Below, piece after piece: positions 17,958 to 27,970 of a stretch of DNA of 64,000 nt. Below the pieces are notes generated by a model. It was given only the letters and a program-made list of their open reading frames with translations, did no database searches and had not been told where the DNA came from. The stretch's first letter is position 1. The number at the start of each line of letters is the position of its first letter. The stretch spans positions 3,906,001-3,970,000 of the forward strand of contig VRMN01000001.1 in assembly GCA_008690995.1 (NCBI GenBank), read 5' to 3'. Both the position numbers and the translations under genes were made by a program. The DNA is from Porphyridium purpureum. Its lineage: Eukaryota; Rhodophyta; Bangiophyceae; Porphyridiales; Porphyridiaceae.

Positions 17958-20900
17958 ATGGAAGAAAGGAGACGCACGCGGCGAGCGTCTGCGGTGGTGG
18001 TGGAGACGTACCAGGAGGTGTCGAGCTCGGATGTGGATGCGGGCGTGCTGAGGCGCAGGCCGCGCGGCGTCACCAGGCAGCAGCTCAAGAACGACGGCAG
18101 CGGCGCCGCGCAATCCACAGAGTGTGTGCGGGGTGTGAGGGATGGCGCGCACAGAAGGAGTCGGCGAGCGCTGAGAGGCGCGGACGTGCAGAGCAAACGC
18201 GAACCTCTGCTGCCCATCGCCGACCAGGTGGACGACGATGACGAGGACTTTCTGATGATCCCGATGCCCAAGCGCGCTAAGACCCAGGCGGAGGGCGTGC
18301 ATCACGATCCTTCTCGCCACACAGGACGTGCTGGCAATACTGTGAGTGCGAAGCAGGAAGAAGGCGTCCTTAGGCAGCCAGCTCGGCACTGCGCCGTGCA
18401 CGCTTCGCCATCCGTGTCCAGAAACCGCGCGCCGAAGAGAAGTTCGCGTGCGTCCGGGGTGCAGGTGGACTTTGGAGAGAGCGATGGGGATGATCATTAT
18501 GAAAGTGAGGAGGAAGAAGACGAAAGTGAAGTTCGCGGAAATCTCGAATCCGGCAGCGACGAAGATGGCGCGTTTGTCCCGAACAGCCGTGGTGCTGACA
18601 GGCGTCGACAACGGCCGAAGCGTCCATCTCGGAGTTTTCTTGACGGTAAGGATGGCGACGACGATGATGAGTGCGACAATGACGACGATGATGATAACGA
18701 CGTAGGCGAAATGCAGGAAAACATATCCTTGCAAGAAGAGCTCCGCGCCATTCAGGCCGACCAAGCTCGCGAGCGCAAGCGCGAAAGGTCGAAAAAGGGA
18801 AAGAAGCAGAAGAAGCGGAAATCGAGTTCGACGACAAATAAGGACTTCCTTGCAGATGGTATGAGCAGTGGCTCGGACGCGCCAGAGGGGCTCGAGGAGC
18901 GGCGGTTACGTGGGGAATTGAAACCGGACTATTTGAAGTATGTACCGCAACGGCACGAGCCAGGCGTAGGACTCTCCCATCGGCAAGCAGCCGGTACCGT
19001 GCGCGGGAAATCGAAGCCACACCACAGGCTGAGCCAGCAACGGATGAAGTCGTCTGGCTCTGACAGTTCAACCAGCAGCGATACTGGGGGTGAGGCGCAC
19101 GGCGATGTGAATTCAGTTCAATTGGGAAAGGCTTACGCGCGTGCTCGCGAGCGCATTATCCGAACCGGTGCTGACCTGTTAGGCCTTAATGGTACTGGCG
19201 CTGATGGCAGCCCAAACGAAACCCTATCGGAGAACCGTGAGAATGAAACTGGTGCAGATCGTGCCGTGACAGGTGACGCCAGGGATGGTCGAGGTCCGAA
19301 CTGCTCTCGGCGCAGGATGATCGAGCCTGTAAGCGTCGAAAACCTGGACTGGAACGACATTGGTGGGCTGCATGAACATATTCAGCTGCTGAAGGAAATG
19401 GTGTTCCTTCCGCTCTTGTACCCAGAGCTGGTTGCGCAGTTGGGCGTGCAACCACCGCGTGGCGTGCTTTTCTATGGCCCGCCAGGAACAGGGAAAACGC
19501 TGACTGCACGTGCACTGGCCGCAGCGTGCAACACTTCTGCGGCAGCCGGCAAAAAGGTTAGTTTCTTTGTGCGGAACGGTGCAGATTGTCTGAGCAAGTG
19601 GGTAGGCGAGGCCGAGCGTAACTTGCGCATGATGTTTGAAGAGGCACAGCGACAGCAACCAGCGATTATTTTCTTTGATGAGATAGACGGGCTAGCGCCT
19701 GTGCGTAGTTCGCGACAGGATCAGATTCACGCGTCCATTGTGTCCACCTTGCTCGGCCTCATGGATGGACTTCATGCTCGGGGCAGTGTCGTGGTTGTTG
19801 GCGCAACAAACCGGCTCGACGCGATTGACCCGGCTTTGCGCCGGCCCGGCCGCTTCGACCGCGAGCTTGCTTTCACGCTCCCTTCGCGTCGCGCCCGGCG
19901 CGAGATTCTATCTATCCACACTCGCAGTTGGGGTCGTCGCGACAATTCGAGCTCATGTGCGGACGGACAACGCGTTCAGCAGCTCGACCCAAAGCTGCTG
20001 GATTGGATTGCTACGAAAACAGTCGGATACGCTGGAGCCGACTTGAAAGCGCTGTGCAGCGAAGCGACGTGGTGTGCAGTACGCCGCGAATTCCCTCAGA
20101 TTTACCAGACGAACCACAAGCTGAACTTGGCATTGTTAACCGTGCCAAAGCTGGACGCTCAAGTCGGAACTGAACCCACCGCCCACGTGCCACCTCGGCA
20201 GCTGGAAGAAGGCATTTCATTTTCACTCCAGGTCGGCGCGGTCGACTTTTCAGCCGCACTCAAGGCCATCACGCCGTCGTCATTCCGCTCAAACCAACCG
20301 GTCAGCCACCCTCTACCCGAGCATATGGTCTGCCTGTTTCGCGACACATTACGTGAGATTTGGTGTGCACTCAAGGGCGGTGGCTTTACACATGTCTTAA
20401 TGGACCTCAGTCGTCTGGAACGTGAGCATTTTGCCGCGCAAGTGGACGTCGACGACATCTGCGCTCCAGGCAGCGGTGCGGAAGCCGACTCAGAAACCGC
20501 GCCGCTATCCCCTCGAGAGGTGGCTTCGTCATCTCTGTTTAGAAGCGCCGATCATCTTCTATTTGACTCGCGCGAACATCCTCATGAAGGAGATGCGAGG
20601 TGGCTCAGAGACGTGGAAATGGACGAAGGGAGGTTTGACACACAGTGCAGTGCCACCAAGCTCGTTCTGCGGGGCGCCGAAAATGGTGGGCAGGCGCGTG
20701 TGGCGATGCACGTGTTGCACGCGCTGGAGCAGTGCATGGTACACGACTTGAGCATAAACCAGCTACTTGCGGACCCGAACGCCCGATCGCCCGAAGAGGC
20801 GCTTGTCGCGCGCTTCCGCGAAGCACAGCAGCACACGCCGTCCATTTTGTATCTACCAGATGCTGGTACTTGGTGGGGCATGGCTGGTGCCGGGCTGCAG

Positions 20901-22343
20901 GCACTGTTACTGTGGAGTATGTCCAACTTGCAGAAGGGGCTACCTGTGCTTGTTCTGGCGACCGCGACAGATCTAGATGAGCAACTCGCCTTGCAGTTTG
21001 ACCGTTGCGTGTGGCTGAAACGGCCGACAGATCTGGATCGCAAGCAGCTCGGGGCCCTTTTTTCTGACTTGTTTGATTCGTCACAACGCATCGCAATGGC
21101 GCGAGAGCCTTTCAGAATGAAAATCGCTCGCGCGCACAAGCAGCGTTTGGCTCGCTTGGCCCGTCTCGAGCTTGAAAGAGCCAAAGAGAGGGAGCAAGCT
21201 GCCCACGGCGAAGAAAAGAAGCGGGAGGACCATGGACCCGTGCCAGTGTCTCATCCGAATGCAGAAGTTGAGCGTGCGGAAGAGATCCATTTGCGCCGAT
21301 TACGAATGGAAATTCGCGCATTTCTGGAGCGGCAGATGAAGGACAAGCGATTTGCTATCTTTGCCGAACCAGTAGACCCGAATGAGGCTGTGGACTACTA
21401 TGAAATTATCGAGCACCCGATCGATTTGAGCATGATTGCACAGGCCAACGACAATCGCAAGTACCAGTGTGTGATGCAAATGATGCAGCATATTGAATTG
21501 CTCGTGCAAAATGCATTTACGTACAACCCGCCGCACACTGCGATAGGCGGTTCGATCTTGCACCGTGCGCATGCACTGTTAGACGTGGCGCACGATTTTG
21601 CCGATTCGCTTTCGCCCGCGCTCGTGAGTGAGTGCAATCGCATTTACGCTCGTAGGGCCGCCATTGCCCAGCAGACTGAACTGGCCCCGCAAGAAGCGTC
21701 ACATGCATTCGAGAAGACGGAAATGCAGCAGCTACGCAAAAGGGGCGAAAACGAGAGCATTGACGATGGGAAGCGTAGAAGTGACCCGGACGAAGAAGGA
21801 CGGTTTTTCCTTGGCGGGTGCCGCTCGGACACGATCTGGGCTGATTCAGTTAAGGAGCGCATCCTGGACGTGCACGAAGAGGGAGCGTCCGGAGCTGACC
21901 GTGGTCAAGTGGAGAAGCATGCCGGCCGAGATGGCTCACTCAAATTGCAGTTGAAGGCCCCTGCCCGTTTGCCTGGGGACAACGCTGTCCAAGTGGCGTC
22001 CCACGTAGTGGATTCTGCAGGAGAGTCGCCAGGTCACGTCATTCGACACGAAGGTGACGCGCAGTATGATGCTTTCATAGCCATGGACGCGGTCCAACAG
22101 GCACGTATGCTGAGGGACAGCTTTTTGGCCTGGCGCTCTCAATGGAAAACCTTGACTGGCGAAGAACTTGGACGCTTGCGAGATCAAGTTGTGGAGCGTA
22201 TTTACGCAGCAAGCATTCCTATGGAACAGTGCATCGCTCTGCACGAGCGCATGTGCAGAGTAGTTCAAAAACACCAAGGCAACTTGGATCGAGCAGCCGT
22301 CGCGCAGTTTGTCACGCAACTGGCACTGGAGCTGACCGAGTGA
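17958..22343 (+). CDS. ATAD2/Yta7-like AAA+ ATPase with bromodomain
   Basis: A 1461-aa nuclear chromatin factor. The N-terminal 450 residues are acidic/basic low complexity (Asp/Glu runs near 220-250, Lys/Arg-rich segments that could serve as nuclear localisation signals). AAA domain 1 has Walker A GPPGTGKT at about 507, Walker B IIFFDEIDG at about 570, and VGATNRLDAIDPALRRPGRF (sensor 1 and arginine fingers). AAA domain 2 (about 790-1060) lacks Walker motifs, as in ATAD2/Yta7. The bromodomain is at about 1112-1215 and keeps the NPP-containing acetyl-lysine pocket (AFTYNPPHTA). Family members form hexamers on acetylated histones and alter nucleosome density. Start: ATG 17958 is preferred because MEERRRTRRASAVV resembles related N-termini; ATG 17865 is in frame and would add 31 residues. 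Confidence 0.93.
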   Translation: MEERRRTRRASAVVVETYQEVSSSDVDAGVLRRRPRGVTRQQLKNDGSGAAQSTECVRGVRDGAHRRSRRALRGADVQSKREPLLPIADQVDDDDEDFLMIPMPKRAKTQAEGVHHDPSRHTGRAGNTVSAKQEEGVLRQPARHCAVHASPSVSRNRAPKRSSRASGVQVDFGESDGDDHYESEEEEDESEVRGNLESGSDEDGAFVPNSRGADRRRQRPKRPSRSFLDGKDGDDDDECDNDDDDDNDVGEMQENISLQEELRAIQADQARERKRERSKKGKKQKKRKSSSTTNKDFLADGMSSGSDAPEGLEERRLRGELKPDYLKYVPQRHEPGVGLSHRQAAGTVRGKSKPHHRLSQQRMKSSGSDSSTSSDTGGEAHGDVNSVQLGKAYARARERIIRTGADLLGLNGTGADGSPNETLSENRENETGADRAVTGDARDGRGPNCSRRRMIEPVSVENLDWNDIGGLHEHIQLLKEMVFLPLLYPELVAQLGVQPPRGVLFYGPPGTGKTLTARALAAACNTSAAAGKKVSFFVRNGADCLSKWVGEAERNLRMMFEEAQRQQPAIIFFDEIDGLAPVRSSRQDQIHASIVSTLLGLMDGLHARGSVVVVGATNRLDAIDPALRRPGRFDRELAFTLPSRRARREILSIHTRSWGRRDNSSSCADGQRVQQLDPKLLDWIATKTVGYAGADLKALCSEATWCAVRREFPQIYQTNHKLNLALLTVPKLDAQVGTEPTAHVPPRQLEEGISFSLQVGAVDFSAALKAITPSSFRSNQPVSHPLPEHMVCLFRDTLREIWCALKGGGFTHVLMDLSRLEREHFAAQVDVDDICAPGSGAEADSETAPLSPREVASSSLFRSADHLLFDSREHPHEGDARWLRDVEMDEGRFDTQCSATKLVLRGAENGGQARVAMHVLHALEQCMVHDLSINQLLADPNARSPEEALVARFREAQQHTPSILYLPDAGTWWGMAGAGLQALLLWSMSNLQKGLPVLVLATATDLDEQLALQFDRCVWLKRPTDLDRKQLGALFSDLFDSSQRIAMAREPFRMKIARAHKQRLARLARLELERAKEREQAAHGEEKKREDHGPVPVSHPNAEVERAEEIHLRRLRMEIRAFLERQMKDKRFAIFAEPVDPNEAVDYYEIIEHPIDLSMIAQANDNRKYQCVMQMMQHIELLVQNAFTYNPPHTAIGGSILHRAHALLDVAHDFADSLSPALVSECNRIYARRAAIAQQTELAPQEASHAFEKTEMQQLRKRGENESIDDGKRRSDPDEEGRFFLGGCRSDTIWADSVKERILDVHEEGASGADRGQVEKHAGRDGSLKLQLKAPARLPGDNAVQVASHVVDSAGESPGHVIRHEGDAQYDAFIAMDAVQQARMLRDSFLAWRSQWKTLTGEELGRLRDQVVERIYAASIPMEQCIALHERMCRVVQKHQGNLDRAAVAQFVTQLALELTE

Positions 22344-22783
22344 AAAAGAAAAATTTGACAATGTGAGTGCTGGCAGAGCCCGGGGTGCTTGATGGAGGGC
22401 GCCTGATCGAAATTTCGTTTGCATGACTTTAGCGGTGATGTATGTGCTACATTTGGCGTTCTGATTCGAACTTCCTTTCTGCCGGTAGTCTGAAGCCGGG
22501 CGATTTGGCCGCGTGCCCGGCTGGAACAGGTCCTCCAACTGGGGAAAGCCGTTCCGCAAACCACTGTTGTTCACAACAGGGAAAAGGCTAAATCAAGTAA
22601 ACTGCCGTCGCTCTTTTCGAACGGTATGTGTACGAACACGCAGGCGAATTTTGCAGTCTCGTCTATCAATACGTGAGCCTCTCAGAGCTGCATCCAATCT
22701 TGGATCTGCAGTTGCCAATTTCCAGGGGCATGAGTAGGACGTACCTGCTCGTTTCTTTACATATAAGTTAAGACACTGACAAA
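22344..22783. other. Convergent 3' intergenic region
   Basis: 440 bases between two stop codons on opposite strands. I see no gene, repeat or motif beyond short A/T-rich stretches that could hold polyadenylation signals. Confidence 0.6.
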
Positions 22784-23470
22784 CTATTCCTGAGCTGCAG
22801 AAGCATGGTCTCCCTCAAGCGAAGATAAAATGAGACGGGCTAACAGCTCCCTCGACGCCTGTCCCATCATTACTTCGTGATAATGATCCATGCTTTCCCA
22901 GCGGGCCTCTTTGCGCGCGTCGGCTGTATCACCTACCTGTTCGACATACACATGGTAACCTTCAAGCTCATCTTCGGAAAGCTGGTAGATCCCGACCAGC
23001 TGTTGCCCCTCAAGAAAGCTATGTCGCGCGATCGGCGCGTGCAGAGTCACCTCGCTCAACATGCCGAGGCGAATATCCTCGAGCGCACAACCAATTATGT
23101 TCAAAAAGACTTTCACGTGCACGGCAAACTCGTCCACCAACAGAACCTGACAAACTTGAAACGCGTCTTCCACGTGCTCTGATGCGCGCGCGTACAGACC
23201 TCCCACGTGCACCTCGGTCGCAGAGATCTTGTCCATGGCGGTGTGAGGCTGGTTCTCAGGCATAAACTCTGACTCAGTCACCAACCTCCCCATCGCGTCC
23301 TGTAGCACAGTCTCTGCTTCCTTGGCCACTTCGCTGCCGAGACACATGCCACCCTCTTCGCTCCAAGCTTTCAGGTGGGTGCTTTTATAGACACATCCCC
23401 GCGTGAGACTACACAGCGTTTGTCTTTCCGCACGATATGTTGCCCCAGTGATCGAGTCACGTCCAGCCAT
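22784..23470 (-). CDS. Protein of unknown function
   Basis: I do not recognise this 228-aa product. The C-terminal 180 residues have the composition of a folded domain with mixed strands and helices (HVGGLYARASEHVEDAFQ, TLHAPIARHSFLEGQQLVG, LEGYHVYVEQVG), whereas the first 40 residues are less regular. The start is uncertain: an in-frame ATG at 23782 would add 104 residues, basic and hydroxylated like a targeting sequence but without conserved features; ATG 23347 (MCLGSEVAK) would shorten it to 188 aa, and a TATAAAAG on the minus strand (23383-23389 as TTTTATA) lies just upstream of that Met. No transmembrane segment is seen. Confidence 0.55.
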   Translation of the reverse strand: MAGRDSITGATYRAERQTLCSLTRGCVYKSTHLKAWSEEGGMCLGSEVAKEAETVLQDAMGRLVTESEFMPENQPHTAMDKISATEVHVGGLYARASEHVEDAFQVCQVLLVDEFAVHVKVFLNIIGCALEDIRLGMLSEVTLHAPIARHSFLEGQQLVGIYQLSEDELEGYHVYVEQVGDTADARKEARWESMDHYHEVMMGQASRELLARLILSSLEGDHASAAQE

Positions 23471-24664
23471 GCAGCAGATGACGGAAAATGTGGTTGTCAC
23501 GCTGCTAGGTGAGTGTGCATTGAAGCGAGAAAACGAGTGCGTTTTGACAGAAAGGAGGCATCGCTCTTTTCGACAGCTTAATTGGAGCAAGCGGGCCTGT
23601 TCGGCAGTTGCTGTGGAAAAAAGGAAAAGTGTCCAGCCATTGACAAAATGATTTTGCAGAGTCGAGAGCGTGAACAAAGCGGCACGGTTTCGTTTGTGTG
23701 TCCCTGCTGGACCGCGGTTTCTTCGAAAGCGAACGGAAAGACGCGTGCCTTTTTGAGGAACATTCTCTGTGAAAGCCTGCATAAGCGCATGCTGTCATGC
23801 GGCCACGGACCAAATTGCGCGAATTCATCTCAAAGCAAGCTTAATGAACGCAACTGGCGGAGGGGAGAAAAAGAAGTCGCACAAAACGGCACGCGGATGG
23901 GCTTTTAGACATCGCATGTCCTCGCATGCGCAAAGAAGGACACTCGTCCCGTTTCGCGGTGCAGACTCTTTTCGAGCCGACTCACTTCCAGCCATGCACG
24001 TTCTGAACATGCTTGCGGCTCTACATAATCAACCCACCCAGTATAACGCAACTCGTCACCCATCCCATCCACCAACACCCAACCCACCGCGCCGACATGC
24101 TGCTTTGGTGACTTTTCCTGTGCGGGTTACCTTTCCCGTCCGCGCACTGTACTAAGATGTACCTCCCTATAATGAGCTGTACCGCACTGTACATCCCTGT
24201 GGCTCCTCTCAACGGTCATCGAGTACAGTCCACACCGTACCCCCTCTCCTTCCAAGTCAGTCGTTTCTGTTGTAGGCCCCCCGTCCTCATTTTCCCGACC
24301 CATCTGACAAACAGAACCGGCAACACTCACCACCACCACCCGTGTGTGTTTCATAGCAAGTCGTGCTTCACTAACAAACTGCCGCGTCGCGTTACCATTC
24401 AACTGCCCCCCAAATCCTTCTAACCATTTTTGGGCGCCACTTGGAGACCGCCAACGGCTCACCACAAAAAAAAAAAAACCCTTCCTTTCTTCATTCATAC
24501 TAAAACTACCACTCCCTTCTCATTTGTTTTCCAAATTTTTCAAAAAAAATTATTATAGAAGAGCTTAAAAGGCGCCCGTTTGGTGGTGGGGGATTTATGT
24601 GTAGAAGATGCTGTTTTATTAGTAGGACAGAGAGAGAGAGAAACTCGTGTTGATGGGTGTGGTT

Positions 24665-24740
24665 GTTTTTGCTTTTTTTGCTTTTTTTGCTTTTTTTGCT
24701 TTTTGGTATTTTTTTGGTATTTTTTTGGTATTTTTTGGAG
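24665..24740. repeat. T-rich tandem repeat ladder
   Basis: Two adjoining short arrays: about four copies of a 9-base unit GCTTTTTTT, then about three copies of an 11-base unit GGTATTTTTTT, with small length differences between units. Replication slippage on poly-T is the simplest explanation. Confidence 0.75.
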
Positions 24741-24906
24741 GATGTGCAAGTAAACTGCACCCGTTTTGAGGGTACGTTCGTGCTGATTGGTTTGCTAGTA
24801 AAACCGAGCCGCCTGCGCAGGAACATGCGCGGATGCGGAGGATGCTAGTAAGAAGCGGCTGTTTTGCTAGAACACAAGCTGTAGCGGCTGTGTCCGGCGA
24901 CAGAAG

Positions 24907-24915
24907 TATAAAAAG
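24907..24915 (+). promoter_or_regulatory. TATA box candidate
   Basis: TATAAAAAG on the plus strand, followed 100-140 bases later by a GA repeat leader. It is the best core-promoter match for the HAD-fold gene at 25465 but lies far from its ATG. Confidence 0.4.
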
Positions 24916-25464
24916 CGGCGGGAGAAAAAGGGGCAGCGCGGGTGGTGTGGCGGACGGTGAGGAAAGGGTGGAGTGTGGGAAGAGCGTGACGGCGAAACGA
25001 GGACGGGGGTCGCTGCGGAAGTTGTGTGCCTGTGCCGGGAGAGAGAGAGAGAGAGAGGAGTGCGCGCGTGTGGCGAGAAGACTGAAAGCATTCGCATATT
25101 TTGACCCGAGATAGGGACGTGCCGAGAAGCGACGCGTGACTGACTGCCTTGTTGTTGACTAGTGACTTGAGTTTGTACATTGTATTTAGATAGGAGAGCG
25201 GGAGATGAGTAGCTTGTTGACACGTGCGTAGGGAGAAGCAGAGTCGGTACGTCAACTGGTGCATGGAAGCGGAACGGACAAGAAAAACGCGTGGGAGCTT
25301 GGAGACGACGAGTGGTTTGCCTTTGAAGGTTTAGCGGTTGTTGCTGTCAGTGTTGTTGTTCGAGAGACTGAGGGCAGAGGTCTTTGGACGCTCACGAGTC
25401 TGCAGGTCACGACACAAGAGAAAAACAACGCTCGCCCAAGCTCCCATCGCAAGGAGGAAGAAAC

Positions 25465-26235
25465 ATGGCGGAGAGCGGCGCTTTGCTGGTGTCCGAAGTG
25501 GTGAATGCGGGCCTCGACAGCGTGAGCCCGCACTACGACGAAGTGGACCAGTTTATTTCGACATACCACGAGTCTGAGTATGGCGACGCCCCGGCTGTGA
25601 CGGCCAAACCGGCGCGAGGCGCTCACGCGCCGTTCACGGAAAAAACGGTGACCGTGTTTGACTGGGACGACACGCTCTTACCCTCCACCTTTCTGGCGTC
25701 CATGGGCCTCAGGGTGGATGATGTATATGATGTCCCGGAGTTTGTAAAAAAGCAATTAGAGGAACTGGAAATCCTCGCCATCGGATTGATTGAAGAAGCC
25801 ATCTTGAAGGGCAAAGTGATGCTCATCACAAACGCAGAGACTGGCTGGGTTGAGCTCAGCGGCGGACGCTTTGTGCCGAAGCTCTTGGCTTTCATACAAG
25901 CAAAGAACATTGCGGTGGTGTCGGCGCGCAGCACGTATGAGGCAGACTTCCCATTCAACCCCTCGGACTGGAAGATTCAGGCGTTTACGCATGAAATCGG
26001 GCTGCAGTTCCCGCTCATGGACGGGCTGAACATCCTGTCGCTTGGCGACGGAATGAGCGAACGGGACGCCTCGCACGCGGTTGCGACCAGCCTGCCACTG
26101 TCTCGCGTGAAGACTGTCAAGTACATTGAGCGCCCAACCATCGAACAGCTGCAGAGGCAAGTCTCCCTGGTGCACTCGTCATTCTCAGAGCTGTATAAGC
26201 ACGACGGATCCTTCGACGTGAACCTTGTATGCTAG
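25465..26235 (+). CDS. HAD-like fold protein (putative phosphatase)
   Basis: A 256-aa protein with the haloacid-dehalogenase nucleophile motif FDWDDTLLPS (about residues 64-73; the two Asp are the expected nucleophile and general acid/base), a Thr/Asn motif ITNAETGW (about 117-124) and a late acidic motif SLGDGMSERD (about 192-201) for Mg binding. Proteins of this shape, with the long WVELSGGRFVP segment after motif II, occur in many protists; their substrates are unknown to me. No signal peptide or membrane segment. The ATG at 25465 is the first in frame and follows AAAC. It converges on the GRASP gene. Confidence 0.82.
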   Translation: MAESGALLVSEVVNAGLDSVSPHYDEVDQFISTYHESEYGDAPAVTAKPARGAHAPFTEKTVTVFDWDDTLLPSTFLASMGLRVDDVYDVPEFVKKQLEELEILAIGLIEEAILKGKVMLITNAETGWVELSGGRFVPKLLAFIQAKNIAVVSARSTYEADFPFNPSDWKIQAFTHEIGLQFPLMDGLNILSLGDGMSERDASHAVATSLPLSRVKTVKYIERPTIEQLQRQVSLVHSSFSELYKHDGSFDVNLVC

Positions 26236-26727
26236 GAGACCCTGTTCAGTGTGACCTTCTGCGCGTCTGCCTGGGTGGTAAGCGTGCATGTTTTGTCATG
26301 TCGAACCCACATCACCACGCCAGCCAGTAAGTCTTGTTTGTAGTGCGTTCTTTGCGGACTTTATGGCAAATCGATTACGAAGAAAAGGAAAGAAGCCTGG
26401 ATTAACATCATTTCTTCGTCTCTCCCTTGTCAGAAGTACAGACCACACCAGCGTGTCTCAAGGGGATAATCAGACCCCTGGCGCTTGTCACTCCCTGCCA
26501 GCCGCGTGAGCGCGGAAGGAATCGTTGCTCTACATCGCTAACAGTTAGGGGCAAATTCGCGGTGCGCAACAGAGGCACGTCGCCGCAGAAACCACATGCA
26601 ATGGATACCAGCGGCCTCGACACGACAAAAGTGGAGGGAAAGAGGAGATAGTGCATCGTGAGGACATGTTACCTGCGTGCAGTGCTCACAATGCAACCGC
26701 AAGAAGACGCGCCTTCAACTCACGCAG
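26236..26727. other. Convergent 3' intergenic region
   Basis: 492 bases between the stops of the HAD and GRASP genes. No gene, repeat or promoter word is visible. Confidence 0.6.
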
Positions 26728-27843
26728 TCATCCCAGGCCCGAGTCGCTATCCAGAACGGTGTCGCGCTGCTCCGCAATACGTTTCCGACGCGACTTGGAC
26801 TTTGGTCGCGAAATTTGCCTGGCCGCTGTTATCGCGTCCATCGAGGGCTCTTCGTCGGCGTCGGCGTCTGCCTCGTGCACCGCAGCCACAGCCGGCTTCG
26901 CCTTCGTCCGACGTGAACTATTTCGGGAGTCCATCTGATCTGTCGTGGTGGCGCCTTTTGTCAATCGTGACCTCGCTGGCGGTGGCTGCTCTGCCTGTTT
27001 CTGTGGTTGCTCCTCTCGCGTCACCTTGGCCGCTGTTGAGGATTGTGCGAGATCCATTTGGTTTTGCGAGCCATACATAGCCGACGAAACTTTGCGCATT
27101 CCGGAAGATGCCGTGGAATAAACTGGGATCTCGTGGAAAAGGCCTGTGCTCAATTCGCAGCCGAGGATGCCGCGCCCACCCCAGTGGTTGTTCGGTGAGA
27201 CCTCCACGGACCGAAATCGGCCTGTCGCCGAGCTATAAACGACGAGTGCCAAAATAGCGTTTTGACTGTGCGCCTGGCGCAGGAGAATCTCGAGGTCGCG
27301 CTCATTCCGAAACACGTCACTGCGCGTGCCGACTAAATAATCGCTCTTGGGCATAAGCCCTGCGTCCGCGCCGGGCGAGTTCGGTGCGACATTGGTGACA
27401 TGCATCACGTGCGGGAAAGGATCGCTCATGGGCTCGTACTTGACGGCAGCCCCCAGCAAGCCAGGTCCTTTCCAGGCGCGCGGCACGAGCGAGACAAACC
27501 TCACGACACGGTGCACTGAGCTCCACACCGACAGCTGCACCTGTTCATTCTCTGCTGCCGCCAGCAAGTCAGCGAGCGAGCCGGCGTCTGGCTCCTGCAC
27601 TAGCTTGCCTCCCACCGCAAACACGTAGTCTTCAAACATGAGCAAGCCTGCGTCCGCCGCAGGCGAGCCTTCAAACACTTTCATGACCCGGTATCCGAGC
27701 ATGTGCTGCGGATCCAACAACTCATCCTGCTCGGGGCCTGATTCGGAGTCATGGGAGTCATTAGATTGAGAGTCCGTGTGTCCGGCATCTGGCTTTTGCT
27801 GTTCGTCATGAACTCCCCTCTCTCTCGACTCGGTCAGACCCAT
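26728..27843 (-). CDS. Golgi reassembly-stacking protein (GRASP55/65 family)
   Basis: A 371-aa peripheral Golgi membrane protein. It begins MGLTES, a Gly-2 context for N-myristoylation, as expected for GRASPs. Two tandem PDZ-like domains follow: about 45-140 (GYRVMKVFEGSPAADAGL) and about 140-245 (HVTNVAPNSPGADAGL, then NNHWGGRGILGCELSTGLFH, matching the GRASP signature W-GG-G-LGC-G-G). An acidic insertion precedes PDZ1 (25-45). The C-terminal ~120 residues are Gln/Ser/Lys-rich and probably regulatory. GRASPs tether cisternae and assist unconventional secretion. Only 127 bases separate its ATG from the ATG of the divergent PEX2 gene, so the two share a promoter region. Confidence 0.93.
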   Translation of the reverse strand: MGLTESRERGVHDEQQKPDAGHTDSQSNDSHDSESGPEQDELLDPQHMLGYRVMKVFEGSPAADAGLLMFEDYVFAVGGKLVQEPDAGSLADLLAAAENEQVQLSVWSSVHRVVRFVSLVPRAWKGPGLLGAAVKYEPMSDPFPHVMHVTNVAPNSPGADAGLMPKSDYLVGTRSDVFRNERDLEILLRQAHSQNAILALVVYSSATGRFRSVEVSPNNHWGGRGILGCELSTGLFHEIPVYSTASSGMRKVSSAMYGSQNQMDLAQSSTAAKVTREEQPQKQAEQPPPARSRLTKGATTTDQMDSRNSSRRTKAKPAVAAVHEADADADEEPSMDAITAARQISRPKSKSRRKRIAEQRDTVLDSDSGLG

Positions 27844-27970
27844 GCCGTCTTTCGTTGCCTGTTTTTCGCGCTTTAAGCTCGTCCACGTCAGAATGGGTTA
27901 CAAGCGCACAGGCTCCGAAAAGTGATGCGCGAGTGCAAATGTCCGTGGCGTTGTTTTCCGCACAAGAGCA
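27844..27970. promoter_or_regulatory. Compact bidirectional promoter, GRASP / PEX2
   Basis: 127 bases between divergent ATG codons. It has no TATA box and no GTACAGT word, unlike several other divergent regions here. Both genes must start transcription in this short space or inside each other's 5' regions. Confidence 0.55.

Larger units (their letters stand above)
23471..25464. other. 2-kb divergent intergenic region with T-rich repeats
   Basis: Holds CACTGTAC at 24145-24152 and 24185-24192 (pointing to the minus-strand gene) and GTACAGTC at 24223-24230 (pointing right). Homopolymer and T-rich repeat tracts occur at 24465-24480 and 24665-24740. A TATA box (TATAAAAAG, 24907-24915) is followed by GA-rich DNA. 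The distance from this TATA box to the ATG at 25465 is about 550 bases, so the leader is long or contains an intron: GTGCGT at 25224 and a CAG at 25402-25404 would be possible splice sites. Small frames here have no protein-like features. Confidence 0.5.

Noticed and set aside
24833-25114. Small basic frame after the distal TATA box
   Set aside because: Arg/Gly/Glu composition is that of a GA-rich leader; no conserved features.
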